From Chryseobacterium sp. UBA6632 (GTDB lineage Bacteria > Bacteroidota > Bacteroidia > Flavobacteriales > Weeksellaceae), in assembly GCA_002455915.1 (NCBI GenBank), contig DKLU01000424.1:1-6404 (forward strand): 6,404 bases of DNA, written 5' to 3'. This document shows, in pieces, positions 1 to 6,078 of this stretch. Made by a program: the position numbers and the translations under genes. A model generated the notes under the pieces. That model saw nothing but the letters and a program-made list of their open reading frames with translations, made no database searches and was not told the DNA's origin. The stretch's first letter is position 1, and every line of letters begins with the position of its first letter.

Positions 1-11
1 TCTTCCGATCT
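1..11. other. Probable Illumina adapter remnant at contig end
   Basis: Bases 1-11 (tcttccgatct) match exactly the last 11 bases of the common Illumina adapter; read from the other strand they are its start (agatcggaaga). They sit at the very first base of the window, which is where untrimmed adapter ends up in an assembly. The porZ-like reading frame happens to stay open through them, adding the false residues S/D-R-K, so the frame alone does not reveal them. A chance genomic match is possible but less likely at this exact position. Confidence 0.85.
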
Positions 12-976
12 GAAATTTTATAAGAAATATTGCTATAAGGACCATCTGGTTTGAAGATCATATTATCCTCAGTTTTTATACCGCTCAGTTTTGTTCCTCC
101 GTATACTTTGCCATTAACTTTTGTCGCGGTATTACATTCTTCCCCGATACTTACATTTCCGCTGGAAGTACCGTTGGTTCCGAATGTATAAATTCTATTG
201 ACATCAGTCACTACAATATCATTATTGGTTACTACAATATCACGAATATTAGAGAAACTTACCGGTAGAGCAGTAGAAGTTCCATTATTGTATAAATACG
301 CGGCAGTTGGCGATCCAAACGTCATTACAGATTCTGAATCTATATGATTAAATGATCCTGCCATTTCTGTAGTCCAAGTACTGTAAACAGGAAAAGTAGT
401 ATTTATTTCGTGGCTTTTTAAACCTGAATTAGTTACAGAAAATACTTTACTTCCAACAATTGTTGCTTCATTACTGGCTTCATAAACTCCTCCGGTGATG
501 AAAAATGCAGAATCATTAAATTCTTTTTTAGGCAAATCAAAAATAGAAACACCATAGCCTACAGAAACAGTCGCTTTACTTCCTGTAATCGATATGTGAT
601 TAATCTTTTTGTTTCCGGTATAGCCTGTTGCTAAAGGAATATCAACAACATAGGTCACCCCGTCCGGAGTGATAACATCCAGAGAACCGTTTTGATAACC
701 CACAAGTCCCATATTGGTTTGCGGATTATAATCAAATGCAGATATTTTCACATCATGAAGCCCGTTGGCTTTTGATAACTTTGTAATTTCACCTGTAGAA
801 ATGGTATAAAAAAAGATCTCGTTTTCTGTGGCTGCTACTATTTTGCCTCCGCCTTCTTTCATGGCCAGTACATTATTGTAGGAAAAAAGATCCGACCATT
901 TTTTAGAAGAAATATTTTGAGCATTTACAACTTGTAGGGATGCTAAAATTCCAAGAGAAATTAAAAGTTTTTTCAT
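12..976 (-). CDS. porZ: PorZ-like T9SS beta-propeller protein, N-terminal part
   Basis: This reading frame starts with ATG at 976 and stays open to the contig edge, giving about 321 residues of what should be a protein of well over 700. Residues 1-19 are a Sec signal peptide (KK, a hydrophobic core, then VVNA) with likely cleavage before Gln20. The mature start (W-S-D-L-F-S-Y-N-N) and the blocks KIVAATENEIFFY, LSKANGLHDVKISAFDYNP, VGYQNGSLDVI, KKINHISI and SVGYGVSIFDL are the repeating blades of the PorZ N-terminal beta-propeller. In Porphyromonas gingivalis PorZ belongs to the surface attachment complex (PorU-PorV-PorQ-PorZ) that cuts and anchors type IX secretion cargo. The start lies one base after the stop of the metallophosphatase gene (TAA-C-ATG), so it is the third gene of that operon. 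The C-terminal part, including any sorting domain, is missing. Family assignment is by sequence pattern; another two-component-type beta-propeller protein is the alternative. Confidence 0.75.
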
Positions 977-977
977 G

Positions 978-1928
978 TTATGCTATTATGCTGCTGTCAA
1001 TCACCTGATTATTCCAGGAAATATGTTTTACGTTTTTATTTGAATCGAAGAAGAAATCTATTCTTCCTAAAAGAAGCCCTGCCCATCCAACCTGGTTTAC
1101 CAAAACATTTTTACCGGCTCTGTTGGTAAAAGTTTCAGGTTCAGGTAATAAAGTATGAGTATGACCTCCCAGAATAATATCAATATTTTCTGTTTTGGAT
1201 GCTAAGATTTTATCACTGATTTTATTAGGTTCGTCTTTGTAATCATAGCCAATGTGAGAAAGGCAGATCACCAGATCACATTTTTGTTCGTTTTTCAGGA
1301 AGTTGGAATAATGCTGAGCAACTTCAACCGGATCCGAATAAACCGTTTCTCCGTATTGCTTTTTGCCCACCAATCCGTCTAACTGAATTCCCACTCCGAA
1401 AAGCCCGACTTTGATTCCGTTTTTATTGAAAATTTTGTAAGGAGAAGTTTTTCCGTCTAGGATTGTATTTTTAAAATCATAATTCGAACAGATAAAAGGA
1501 AACTTTGCATTTGGCAAAACCTTTAAAAATCCGTCCAAACCATTATCAAAATCATGATTTCCCATAGTTGAAGCATCATACTTCATCATGGACATTAATT
1601 TAAATTCAAGCTCACCTCCAAAAAAGTTGAAATAGGGAGTTCCCTGAAAAATATCACCAGAATCAAGAAGTAAAACATTCGATTCCTGATTTCTGATTTG
1701 TTGAATTAAAGTTGCTCTTCTTGCAAAACCTCCCTGATTAGGATTTCTGGTGTAGCTGGCATCAAAAGGTTCTATTCTGCTGTGTTGATCGTTGGTATGA
1801 AGAATAGTAAGTTTGTTTGCGGATTTCAGATCAAGAATATTCAATTCTTCCGCCATCATCATATTGGGAGCTAAAGCCATTGCTAAAGTTCCGCCACCTA
1901 TTGCTTTTAAAAACTTTTTTCTATCCAT
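978..1928 (-). CDS. Exported 5'-nucleotidase, catalytic metallophosphatase half
   Basis: This 316-residue protein carries the full dimetal phosphoesterase core of the UshA/5'-nucleotidase family. Visible motifs are D47-x-H49 (TILHTNDQH), G91-D92 followed by FQG, the G123-N-H-D126 motif (GNHDFD), H225 in CLSHIGYD, and GGHTH at 254-258. These supply the metal ligands and the catalytic His-Asp pair. The N-terminus (DRKKFLKAIGGGTLAMALA) looks like an export signal, with an RK version of the twin-arginine motif, so the enzyme should be periplasmic. It ends soon after the catalytic domain: the C-terminal nucleotide-binding domain is absent and is encoded by the gene just upstream, whose TAA shares one base with this ATG (TAATG). 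The likely activity is hydrolysis of extracellular nucleotides or related phosphoesters; the exact substrate cannot be read from sequence. Confidence 0.9.
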   Translation of the reverse strand: MDRKKFLKAIGGGTLAMALAPNMMMAEELNILDLKSANKLTILHTNDQHSRIEPFDASYTRNPNQGGFARRATLIQQIRNQESNVLLLDSGDIFQGTPYFNFFGGELEFKLMSMMKYDASTMGNHDFDNGLDGFLKVLPNAKFPFICSNYDFKNTILDGKTSPYKIFNKNGIKVGLFGVGIQLDGLVGKKQYGETVYSDPVEVAQHYSNFLKNEQKCDLVICLSHIGYDYKDEPNKISDKILASKTENIDIILGGHTHTLLPEPETFTNRAGKNVLVNQVGWAGLLLGRIDFFFDSNKNVKHISWNNQVIDSSIIA

Positions 1929-2695
1929 TATTTCTTACCGATAAAATTTAAACGAACATCATTATTTACTACAACTTCAGGATTTTTCTTAAAATAATCA
2001 ATAAAAAGATCTCTCATTCTAATTCCTGTTGCGATAGATTCTCCTTGAGCGAAGAATTTCATATTATCACCGCCCAAAGCCAAATAATCAGAGGTTGCGA
2101 TGTAATAATCCTGTGTTGGAATTACCGCTTTTCCGTTAATTAAAGTTTTGGTTAATTGTCCATTATTGGTTTCAATCGTCAAATGAGAAACCGGATTGTT
2201 CACCTGGTTTTTAGCGTAATAATCATAAAGTCCCTGTAAATCCGAACCTTTCATTTTTACGATCACCACTTCATTTTCGAAAGGCATTACTTCAAATACA
2301 TTTTTAAGCATAATATCGCCTTTACCGATTGTTGTACGGATTCCTCCGATGTTAATCAATGCTGCATCTATGTTTTTTTGAAGATTTTTCTTTGCCCATT
2401 CATCAGCTCCTTCAAATGTATAGTCTGCTAAAAGATTGCCCAAATTGCTATTGTCACCTTGTTTGGTAAGATCTACATTGGTGTGAGAGATTTTTTGATT
2501 CATCTCTTTATCCAATTTTTGCTTATAAGGTTCAATAAATTTTACAAACTCCTCATCATTCTTTAGCTCATTATTAATAGAAATATTCTTCTGGGTTTTC
2601 ACTTTCACAAGCTGCGTGGAAGAAGCCGATGAAGCCGTCTTACAAGCCGAAAGTGTTGCCAGAGCAATTCCTAGTAACAAGAATTTATTTTTCAT
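1928..2695 (-). CDS. Lipoprotein with 5'-nucleotidase C-terminal domain
   Basis: The 255-residue product starts MKNKFLLLGIALATLSAC, a lipoprotein signal with the lipobox Cys at residue 18, so it is membrane-anchored in the periplasm or on the outer membrane. The rest is the 5'-nucleotidase C-terminal domain: SNLGNLLAD at 83-91, INIGGIRTTIGKGDI at 114-128, PFENEVVIVKMKG at 138-150 and SDYLALGGDN at 202-211, which in UshA form the nucleotide-binding side. There is no metallophosphatase domain; that half is the next gene, with a 1-base stop/start overlap, so the pair probably works as a split two-subunit nucleotidase. A longer frame from a TTG at 2716 is possible, but that TTG lies inside the TATATTTG promoter box, and the ATG at 2695 puts the signal peptide at the true N-terminus, so 2695 is chosen. 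Confidence 0.88.
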   Translation of the reverse strand: MKNKFLLLGIALATLSACKTASSASSTQLVKVKTQKNISINNELKNDEEFVKFIEPYKQKLDKEMNQKISHTNVDLTKQGDNSNLGNLLADYTFEGADEWAKKNLQKNIDAALINIGGIRTTIGKGDIMLKNVFEVMPFENEVVIVKMKGSDLQGLYDYYAKNQVNNPVSHLTIETNNGQLTKTLINGKAVIPTQDYYIATSDYLALGGDNMKFFAQGESIATGIRMRDLFIDYFKKNPEVVVNNDVRLNFIGKK

Positions 2696-2713
2696 AATAT
2701 CTTTTAGTATATG

Positions 2714-2721
2714 CAAATATA
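2714..2721 (-). promoter_or_regulatory. -7 promoter box of the nucleotidase-porZ operon
   Basis: Read on the minus strand, these bases are TATATTTG, an exact match to the Bacteroidota -7 consensus TAnnTTTG. They lie 18 bases before the ATG at 2695, giving a very short leader. The -33 TTTG element is not clear at the usual 19-base spacing. The leader has no strong Shine-Dalgarno sequence, only AAAAGA, which is normal for this phylum. Confidence 0.6.
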
Positions 2722-2775
2722 ATTATATGTAGAATAAAACATTATTATTTATTACAAATTCTTAGCTTAAATTAT

Positions 2776-2783
2776 TAAATTTG
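2776..2783 (+). promoter_or_regulatory. -7 promoter box of dapA
   Basis: TAAATTTG matches the TAnnTTTG consensus exactly and ends 19 bases before the dapA ATG. It is divergent from the nucleotidase operon promoter 55 bases away, so both units are read from one 107-base intergenic region. No good -33 TTTG is seen at the expected distance. Confidence 0.6.
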
Positions 2784-2802
2784 GCAAAAATAATTCTTAC
2801 AG

Positions 2803-3675
2803 ATGAGCAATTTAAAAGGAGTAGGTGTTGCACTGGTGACGCCTTTTAATGAAGATTTATCCGTTGATTTCGATAGTTTAACAAAATTGGTAGACTTTAA
2901 TATCGAAAACGGAACCAACTATTTGGTTGTTTTGGGGACTACAGCGGAAGCTGCGACGCTTTCTGCTGAGGAGAAGAAACAGGTAATTGACCATATCATT
3001 AAGGTAAATAATAAACGCGTTCCTTTGGTTTTAGGAATCGGTGGAAATAATACGCTGGAAGTAAAAAAACAGATTGAGGAAGCAGATCTTTCTGCGTTTG
3101 AAGCGGTACTTTCTGTGTCTCCATATTATAACAAACCAAATCAGGAAGGGCTTTACCAACATTATAAAGCATTGGCCTCTACAGGAAAAAATATCATTAT
3201 TTATAATGTTCCGTCAAGAACAGGACAAAATCTTGAAGCAGAAACAACTTTGCGTTTGGCAAATGATTTCCCGAATTTATTCTTAATTAAAGAAGCGGCA
3301 CCAAATATTCTTCAGTATTTCGATATTTTAAGAAAAAAACCAGAAGGATTCAACCTAGTTTCTGGTGATGATGAATATACACTTCCAGTAACTTTAGCGG
3401 GTGGGGCAGGAGTAATTTCTGTGATCGGACAAGGTTATCCTAAAGAATTTTCAACAATGGTTCAGCTGGCTTTAGATAAAAAAGTAGATGAAGCTTATGA
3501 AATTCACAACAAATTGGTTGAGATTACAAGATTAATTTTTGCTGAAGGAAACCCATGCGGTATTAAGGCTGTCTTGGCTGAAAAAGGAATTATTAAAAAT
3601 TATTTAAGACTTCCTTTAATTCCGGCTTCCGAAGGTCTTTATGCTAAGATTAAGGCTGAAATGGCGAATATTTAA
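2803..3675 (+). CDS. dapA: 4-hydroxy-tetrahydrodipicolinate synthase
   Basis: DapA condenses pyruvate with aspartate-4-semialdehyde, the first committed step of the diaminopimelate/lysine pathway, in the cytoplasm. The 290-residue length is normal for the family (E. coli 292). Residues line up with the known active site: T46-T47 in LGTTAEAATL, the Y108-Y109 pair in SVSPYYNKP (one being the Tyr given by the partner subunit), Y134 in IIYNVPSRTG, R139, and the Schiff-base lysine K163 in FLIKEAAPN. The glycine-rich GGAGVISV block at 200-207 is also in place. It is a TIM-barrel of the DapA/NanA superfamily; R139 and the GTTAEA motif favour DapA over N-acetylneuraminate lyase. It has its own promoter and is closed by a terminator 57 bases after the stop, so it is probably monocistronic. 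Confidence 0.96.
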   Translation: MSNLKGVGVALVTPFNEDLSVDFDSLTKLVDFNIENGTNYLVVLGTTAEAATLSAEEKKQVIDHIIKVNNKRVPLVLGIGGNNTLEVKKQIEEADLSAFEAVLSVSPYYNKPNQEGLYQHYKALASTGKNIIIYNVPSRTGQNLEAETTLRLANDFPNLFLIKEAAPNILQYFDILRKKPEGFNLVSGDDEYTLPVTLAGGAGVISVIGQGYPKEFSTMVQLALDKKVDEAYEIHNKLVEITRLIFAEGNPCGIKAVLAEKGIIKNYLRLPLIPASEGLYAKIKAEMANI

Positions 3676-3731
3676 AAGGTGAATAATCAATTTGCTTTGT
3701 AGTAAATTGTGAATTTTAAATTTATACGTAT

Positions 3732-3763
3732 AAGGTGAAAGGTTGATACTTTTCACCTTTTTT
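3732..3763 (+). terminator. Intrinsic terminator after dapA
   Basis: A perfect 9-bp stem (AAGGTGAAA at 3732-3740 with TTTCACCTT at 3751-3759) has a 10-base loop, and a run of six T (3758-3763) overlaps and follows the right arm. On the opposite strand there is no T run after the stem, so it acts on rightward transcription. Confidence 0.85.
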
Positions 3764-3788
3764 ATTCAATTAATTAAACTCAACTTCA

Positions 3789-4292
3789 ATGAAATTTATA
3801 AAAGCAACAGAAAATGATATTCCTTCAATTCAGGATTTAGCGAGAAGGTCTTGGGAAAACGCTTACGCCGAAATACTTTCCAATGAACAAATGGAATATA
3901 TGCTAAATACAATGTATTCTAAAGAAGAAATATCAAACCACCTTCAACAACCGAATTATCATTATTTCTTAATTCAGGATGAATCTCAAAATTCGTTTGA
4001 AGGGTTTATCGGTTATGAAAATCATTATGAGGAAAAAACAACCAAGCTTCACCGAATTTATCTTGTTCCCGAAAGTAAAGGAAAAGGTTTCGGAAAAGGG
4101 GCATTAGAGTTTTTGAAAGAAAATGTTGAGAGAGCAGGGGATGAAAGAATTATTTTAAATGTTAATAAATATAATTCAGCGAAAAATTTCTATGAATCTC
4201 AAGGTTATAGCGTATATGATGACGGTGTTTTTAATATTGGGAATAATTTCGTCATGGATGATTTTTTGATGGAATTTTTAATTCACAAATAA
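3789..4292 (+). CDS. GNAT-family N-acetyltransferase
   Basis: The 167-residue product is a single GNAT domain that would move an acetyl group from acetyl-CoA to an amine. Motif A is LHRIYLVPESKGKGFGKGAL at 87-106, with the pyrophosphate-binding loop K97-G-K-G-F-G102; motif B is NVNKYNSAKNFYESQGY at 124-140, with the Tyr/Asn pattern common to the family. The N-terminus (SWENAYAEILSNEQMEYMLNTMYS) resembles PaiA-like polyamine acetyltransferases, but substrate assignment from this alone would be a guess. It begins after the dapA terminator and has no clear TAnnTTTG box of its own; A/T-rich sequence precedes the ATG. The next feature on this strand that could end its transcript is the hairpin at 4475. 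Confidence 0.9.
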   Translation: MKFIKATENDIPSIQDLARRSWENAYAEILSNEQMEYMLNTMYSKEEISNHLQQPNYHYFLIQDESQNSFEGFIGYENHYEEKTTKLHRIYLVPESKGKGFGKGALEFLKENVERAGDERIILNVNKYNSAKNFYESQGYSVYDDGVFNIGNNFVMDDFLMEFLIHK

Positions 4293-4301
4293 TTGACTTA
4301 A

Positions 4302-4335
4302 AATTCTGTAACATTGAATTATAATTCTATAACAT
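4302..4335. repeat. Two 13-base direct repeats spaced 21 bases
   Basis: AATTCTGTAACAT at 4302-4314 recurs as AATTCTATAACAT at 4323-4335, with 12 of 13 bases equal. The start-to-start distance is 21 bases, two helical turns. The core TGTAACA appears a third time at 4361-4367. The arrangement would suit a protein binding one DNA face, but no binding has been shown and AT-rich sequence makes short repeats more likely. Confidence 0.5.
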
Positions 4336-4474
4336 GTGAAGTGTTTTTTTGCTTCATATTTGTAACAGATCAAAGTCAAATATTAATTAAAATATAAAAT
4401 AGTACATTCATATGCTCGGTTCTAAGCTGTCAGAGCTTTTTATCAGTATATTTTTTTTCATCCTTAGTGTTTAA

Positions 4475-4505
4475 ATTCCTGTATTCAATAATGCAGGAGT
4501 TTTTT
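4475..4505 (+). terminator. Intrinsic terminator upstream of the AraC-type gene
   Basis: The arms at 4475-4483 (ATTCCTGTA) and 4492-4500 (TGCAGGAGT) form nine pairs, two of them G-U, around an 8-base loop, followed by six T (4500-4505) and, after GC, five more T. It is oriented for rightward transcription. It lies 183 bases past the acetyltransferase stop, so it ends either a long 3' UTR or a separate short transcript. Confidence 0.7.
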
Positions 4506-4600
4506 GCTTTTTAACATTTTTTTAGAATTTTTCGCCTAATTCACTTTTATTTGAAATAAAGTAATTATATTTACTCGAAAATTTTACACACTATACCAGG

Positions 4601-5167
4601 ATGAAAATGTACGTTAAATTTGATTTCAATGCACTTTGTAAAAAAGTATTGGATGAGAAACTAAAAGAACAGGGGTTAAAATATCGCTTGTTGAACTTTG
4701 GCGAAGTAGAATTCTACGAATCTTTTACCAAAGAACAGCATAAAGTTTTCAAGAAAAACCTTGAAGATTATGGTATTGAAATCATTGAGAGTCAGAAAAT
4801 TGCTTTGGTTCAGAAAATCAAAGATGCTATTGTTGAGCTTGTTTTTTCCGATGAGGTAGTTCCCGTGAAGGCTTCTATTTATATCGCTGAAAAACTGAAT
4901 CATAGCTACGGATACCTTTCCAATCTTTTTTCAGAAGTTACTTTTACTTCTATTGAAAATTTCATTATTCTTCAAAAAATAGAGCATGCCAAAGAGCTTA
5001 TTATAGGAAATAAACAGAGTCTTACAGAAATTGCTCATAAGCTGAATTATTCGAGTGTGGCACATCTAAGCACACAGTTTAAAAATACAACCGGAGTAAC
5101 ACCGTCACAGTTTCACAAAATTGTGGCGAAAAGAAGAAAGGCTCAAAGTATATTGGTAAACTATTAA
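4601..5167 (+). CDS. AraC-type regulator with degenerate HMA-like N-terminus
   Basis: The C-terminal half is an AraC/XylS DNA-binding domain: first helix-turn-helix at about 92-113 (IAEKLNHSYGYLSNLFSEV), second at about 140-170, with the signature SLTEIAHKLNYSSVAHLSTQF leading into TGVTPSQF. It is therefore a cytoplasmic transcription factor. Residues 1-62 resemble the small heavy-metal-associated (ferredoxin-like) domain found in short Bacteroidota AraC proteins, but the metal-binding CxxC is not there: only one Cys (C13) is seen. What it senses is unknown. The start at 4601 fits the MKxYxK beginning of such proteins; ATG 4607 is an alternative, with AGGA five bases before it. The receiver-like gene starts six bases after its stop, so the two form an operon. 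Confidence 0.88.
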   Translation: MKMYVKFDFNALCKKVLDEKLKEQGLKYRLLNFGEVEFYESFTKEQHKVFKKNLEDYGIEIIESQKIALVQKIKDAIVELVFSDEVVPVKASIYIAEKLNHSYGYLSNLFSEVTFTSIENFIILQKIEHAKELIIGNKQSLTEIAHKLNYSSVAHLSTQFKNTTGVTPSQFHKIVAKRRKAQSILVNY

Positions 5168-5173
5168 TTGGCT

Positions 5174-5611
5174 ATGAATAAAGAATATCTCAATGTTTTC
5201 TTGGTGGATAATATTGATGAAAATATCGATTTTTTTAAAAATATTTTTAATGAGTTAAAAGTTGGTATTAAACTTTTAACATTTCAAAATTCAGATGAAG
5301 TTTTAGAATATTTAGATAAGGAAGATACGCTTTCTCCGGAATTAATATTCATGAATTATGATATTTTAAAGAATGAATTGTTAGATAAAATTAAAAAAAG
5401 AGAAAATCTTTATAAAATTGTCAATGCCATTTATTCTGAAAAAATTTCAGATGCAGAAATGGATGATTTTTTTGTTAAGAATGGAAATATTTGCATCAAA
5501 AAAACGGAAAGTAAGAGTGCTTTTAAAAAGAAGATTTCTGATGTAATAACACTGAATTGGCAATATTATACTTCAGGATTAAATAAGGATAATTTTATCT
5601 TAAAAATATAA
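5174..5611 (+). CDS. Degenerate receiver-domain (pseudo-response-regulator) protein
   Basis: The 145-residue product has the outline of a stand-alone CheY-like receiver: VFLVDNIDENIDFFKNIF at 8-25 in the place of the acidic pocket, LIFMNYD at 57-63 in the place of the phospho-acceptor strand, AIYS at 85-88 for the Ser/Thr switch, and ICIKK at 106-110 for the conserved Lys. The residue expected to be the phosphorylated Asp is N61 and only one acidic residue (D12) is left at the pocket, so normal phosphorylation seems lost. There is no output domain. It may be a phosphorylation-independent partner, for example of the AraC-type protein encoded six bases upstream; that is inference. The ATG at 5174 is preferred to a TTG at 5168. 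The gene is visibly more AT-rich than its neighbours. Confidence 0.7.
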   Translation: MNKEYLNVFLVDNIDENIDFFKNIFNELKVGIKLLTFQNSDEVLEYLDKEDTLSPELIFMNYDILKNELLDKIKKRENLYKIVNAIYSEKISDAEMDDFFVKNGNICIKKTESKSAFKKKISDVITLNWQYYTSGLNKDNFILKI

Positions 5612-5633
5612 TTATTAAAAGCTTTTAAGTATT

Positions 5634-5665
5634 GCTAATATTAATTAAATATTAATATTTAAAGC
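5634..5665. repeat. AT-rich hairpin after the receiver-like gene
   Basis: AATATTAAT (5637-5645) is matched by ATTAATATT (5651-5659) around a 5-base loop. The stem continues as GCT (5634-5636) with AGC (5663-5665) after a 3-base bulge. It has no T run after it, so it is a weak terminator at best, but it may stabilise the 3' end of the upstream mRNA. Confidence 0.5.
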
Positions 5666-5828
5666 ATAATATTCACACAAAAGTGAAAATTTTGTAATTA
5701 AAAATTGAAATAATATAAAAACTTTTTCAACAGTTATCATCAAATTTGTAATAAGAAAATAGCAACACAAATTCATCCATATTTTAAGACATAAAAATGA
5801 ATGATTAAGTTATTTCGAATTTTAGAAC

Positions 5829-5876
5829 TGAATTATATAAATCACAATGTTAGTTAAACAAAATGAATTATATAAA
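5829..5876. repeat. 13-base direct repeat, 35 bases apart
   Basis: TGAATTATATAAA occurs at 5829-5841 and again at 5864-5876. The second copy overlaps the start codon of the small ORF at 5863 and the left arm of the long inverted repeat. The first copy therefore offers a second partner for part of the right arm. Confidence 0.7.
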
Positions 5877-6032
5877 GTCTCCAATTTATAAGCGAAGAAG
5901 ATCTTTAAAAAAACGGTACAATCATGAAAACTCGCGAGTAGTTAAAGGATAATTCGTTTCATTTACGCCTTTAATGAAAGTCTCAGTTAGTTTTTATAAT
6001 AATGCAAATTGGAAACATAATTCATTTTGTTT
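5856..6032. repeat. Long imperfect inverted repeat (177 bases)
   Basis: The left arm AAACAAAATGAATTAT (5856-5871) is the exact reverse complement of 6017-6032, 16 bp. After a 5-base bulge (5872-5876) pairing resumes: 5877-5887 (GTCTCCAATTT) with 6006-6016, 10 of 11 pairs, the exception being C5879 with A6014. In total 26 pairs enclose 118 bases. The interior has the palindrome ACTCGCGAGT (5930-5939) and two competing stems: TTAAAGG/CCTTTAA (5942-5948 with 5968-5974) and TTTCATT/AATGAAA (5957-5963 with 5973-5979). No clear target-site duplication flanks the arms. Confidence 0.8.
5863..5952 (+). CDS. Possible small basic peptide ORF (29 codons)
   Basis: An ATG at 5863, in the A-rich context (TTAAACAAA before ATG) typical of flavobacterial starts, opens a 29-codon frame ending in TAA. 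The peptide starts MNYIKSPIYKRRRSLKKR and has 10 Lys/Arg residues, most of them clustered at positions 10-18, against a single acidic residue (E22). There is no signal peptide or membrane segment, and I recognise no family. The start codon lies inside the left arm of the 16-bp inverted repeat, so the right arm could hide it from ribosomes. A leftward promoter at 6079-6109 would give an antisense RNA across it, and a terminator at 6201-6230 could end its mRNA. No promoter for it is clear. In AT-rich DNA a 29-codon frame can arise by chance, so coding status is unproven. Confidence 0.3.
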   Translation: MNYIKSPIYKRRRSLKKRYNHENSRVVKG

Positions 6033-6078
6033 TTTTATAATTTATTTTAATAGTTGCAGCTGAAAACATCCCTCAAAC

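Larger units (their letters stand above)
4293..4600. other. 308-base non-coding gap before the AraC-type gene
   Basis: No credible ORF is seen. The stretch holds the near-identical repeats at 4302 and 4323, an 8-pair stem (4334-4341 with 4352-4359, one G-U pair) whose 10-base loop is mostly T, a 5-bp stem (AAGCT 4424-4428 with AGCTT 4434-4438) followed by T residues, and the stronger terminator at 4475-4505. The only promoter-like boxes are imperfect: CATATTTG at 4355-4362 and TATATTTA at 4566-4573, the latter 28 bases before the AraC-type ATG. Confidence 0.6.

Noticed and set aside
2696..2716. TTG start that would add seven residues to the nucleotidase lipoprotein
   Set aside because: The TTG is the end of the TATATTTG promoter box, so it would not be in the mRNA, and the extension would displace the lipoprotein signal from the N-terminus.
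3074..3286. 70-codon plus-strand frame inside dapA
   Set aside because: It lies wholly inside the well-supported dapA frame, has no family features, and is an out-of-frame shadow.
3687..3724. Promoter for the acetyltransferase gene upstream of the dapA terminator (TTTG at 3696, TAAATTTA at 3717)
   Set aside because: The -7 box has a mismatch at the key final G, the spacer is short, and its transcript would run straight into the terminator.
4676..4903. 75-codon minus-strand frame opposite the AraC-type gene
   Set aside because: It is antisense to a clear regulator gene, is rich in Phe/Asn as expected of reversed AT-rich coding sequence, and has no promoter or motif.
5168..5173. TTG start for the receiver-like protein
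   Set aside because: An ATG two codons later is the better start, and the extra two residues add nothing conserved.
5856..6032. Retron-type msr/msd non-coding RNA
   Set aside because: The end repeats look superficially like retron a1/a2, but no reverse transcriptase is encoded in the window and the C-terminal fragment on the right shows no RT motif.
5856..6032. Transposon-type MITE with target duplication
   Set aside because: The sequences flanking the two arms (gttagtt on the left, ttttataa on the right) do not form a clear direct repeat, so insertion is not supported; it remains a lesser alternative.
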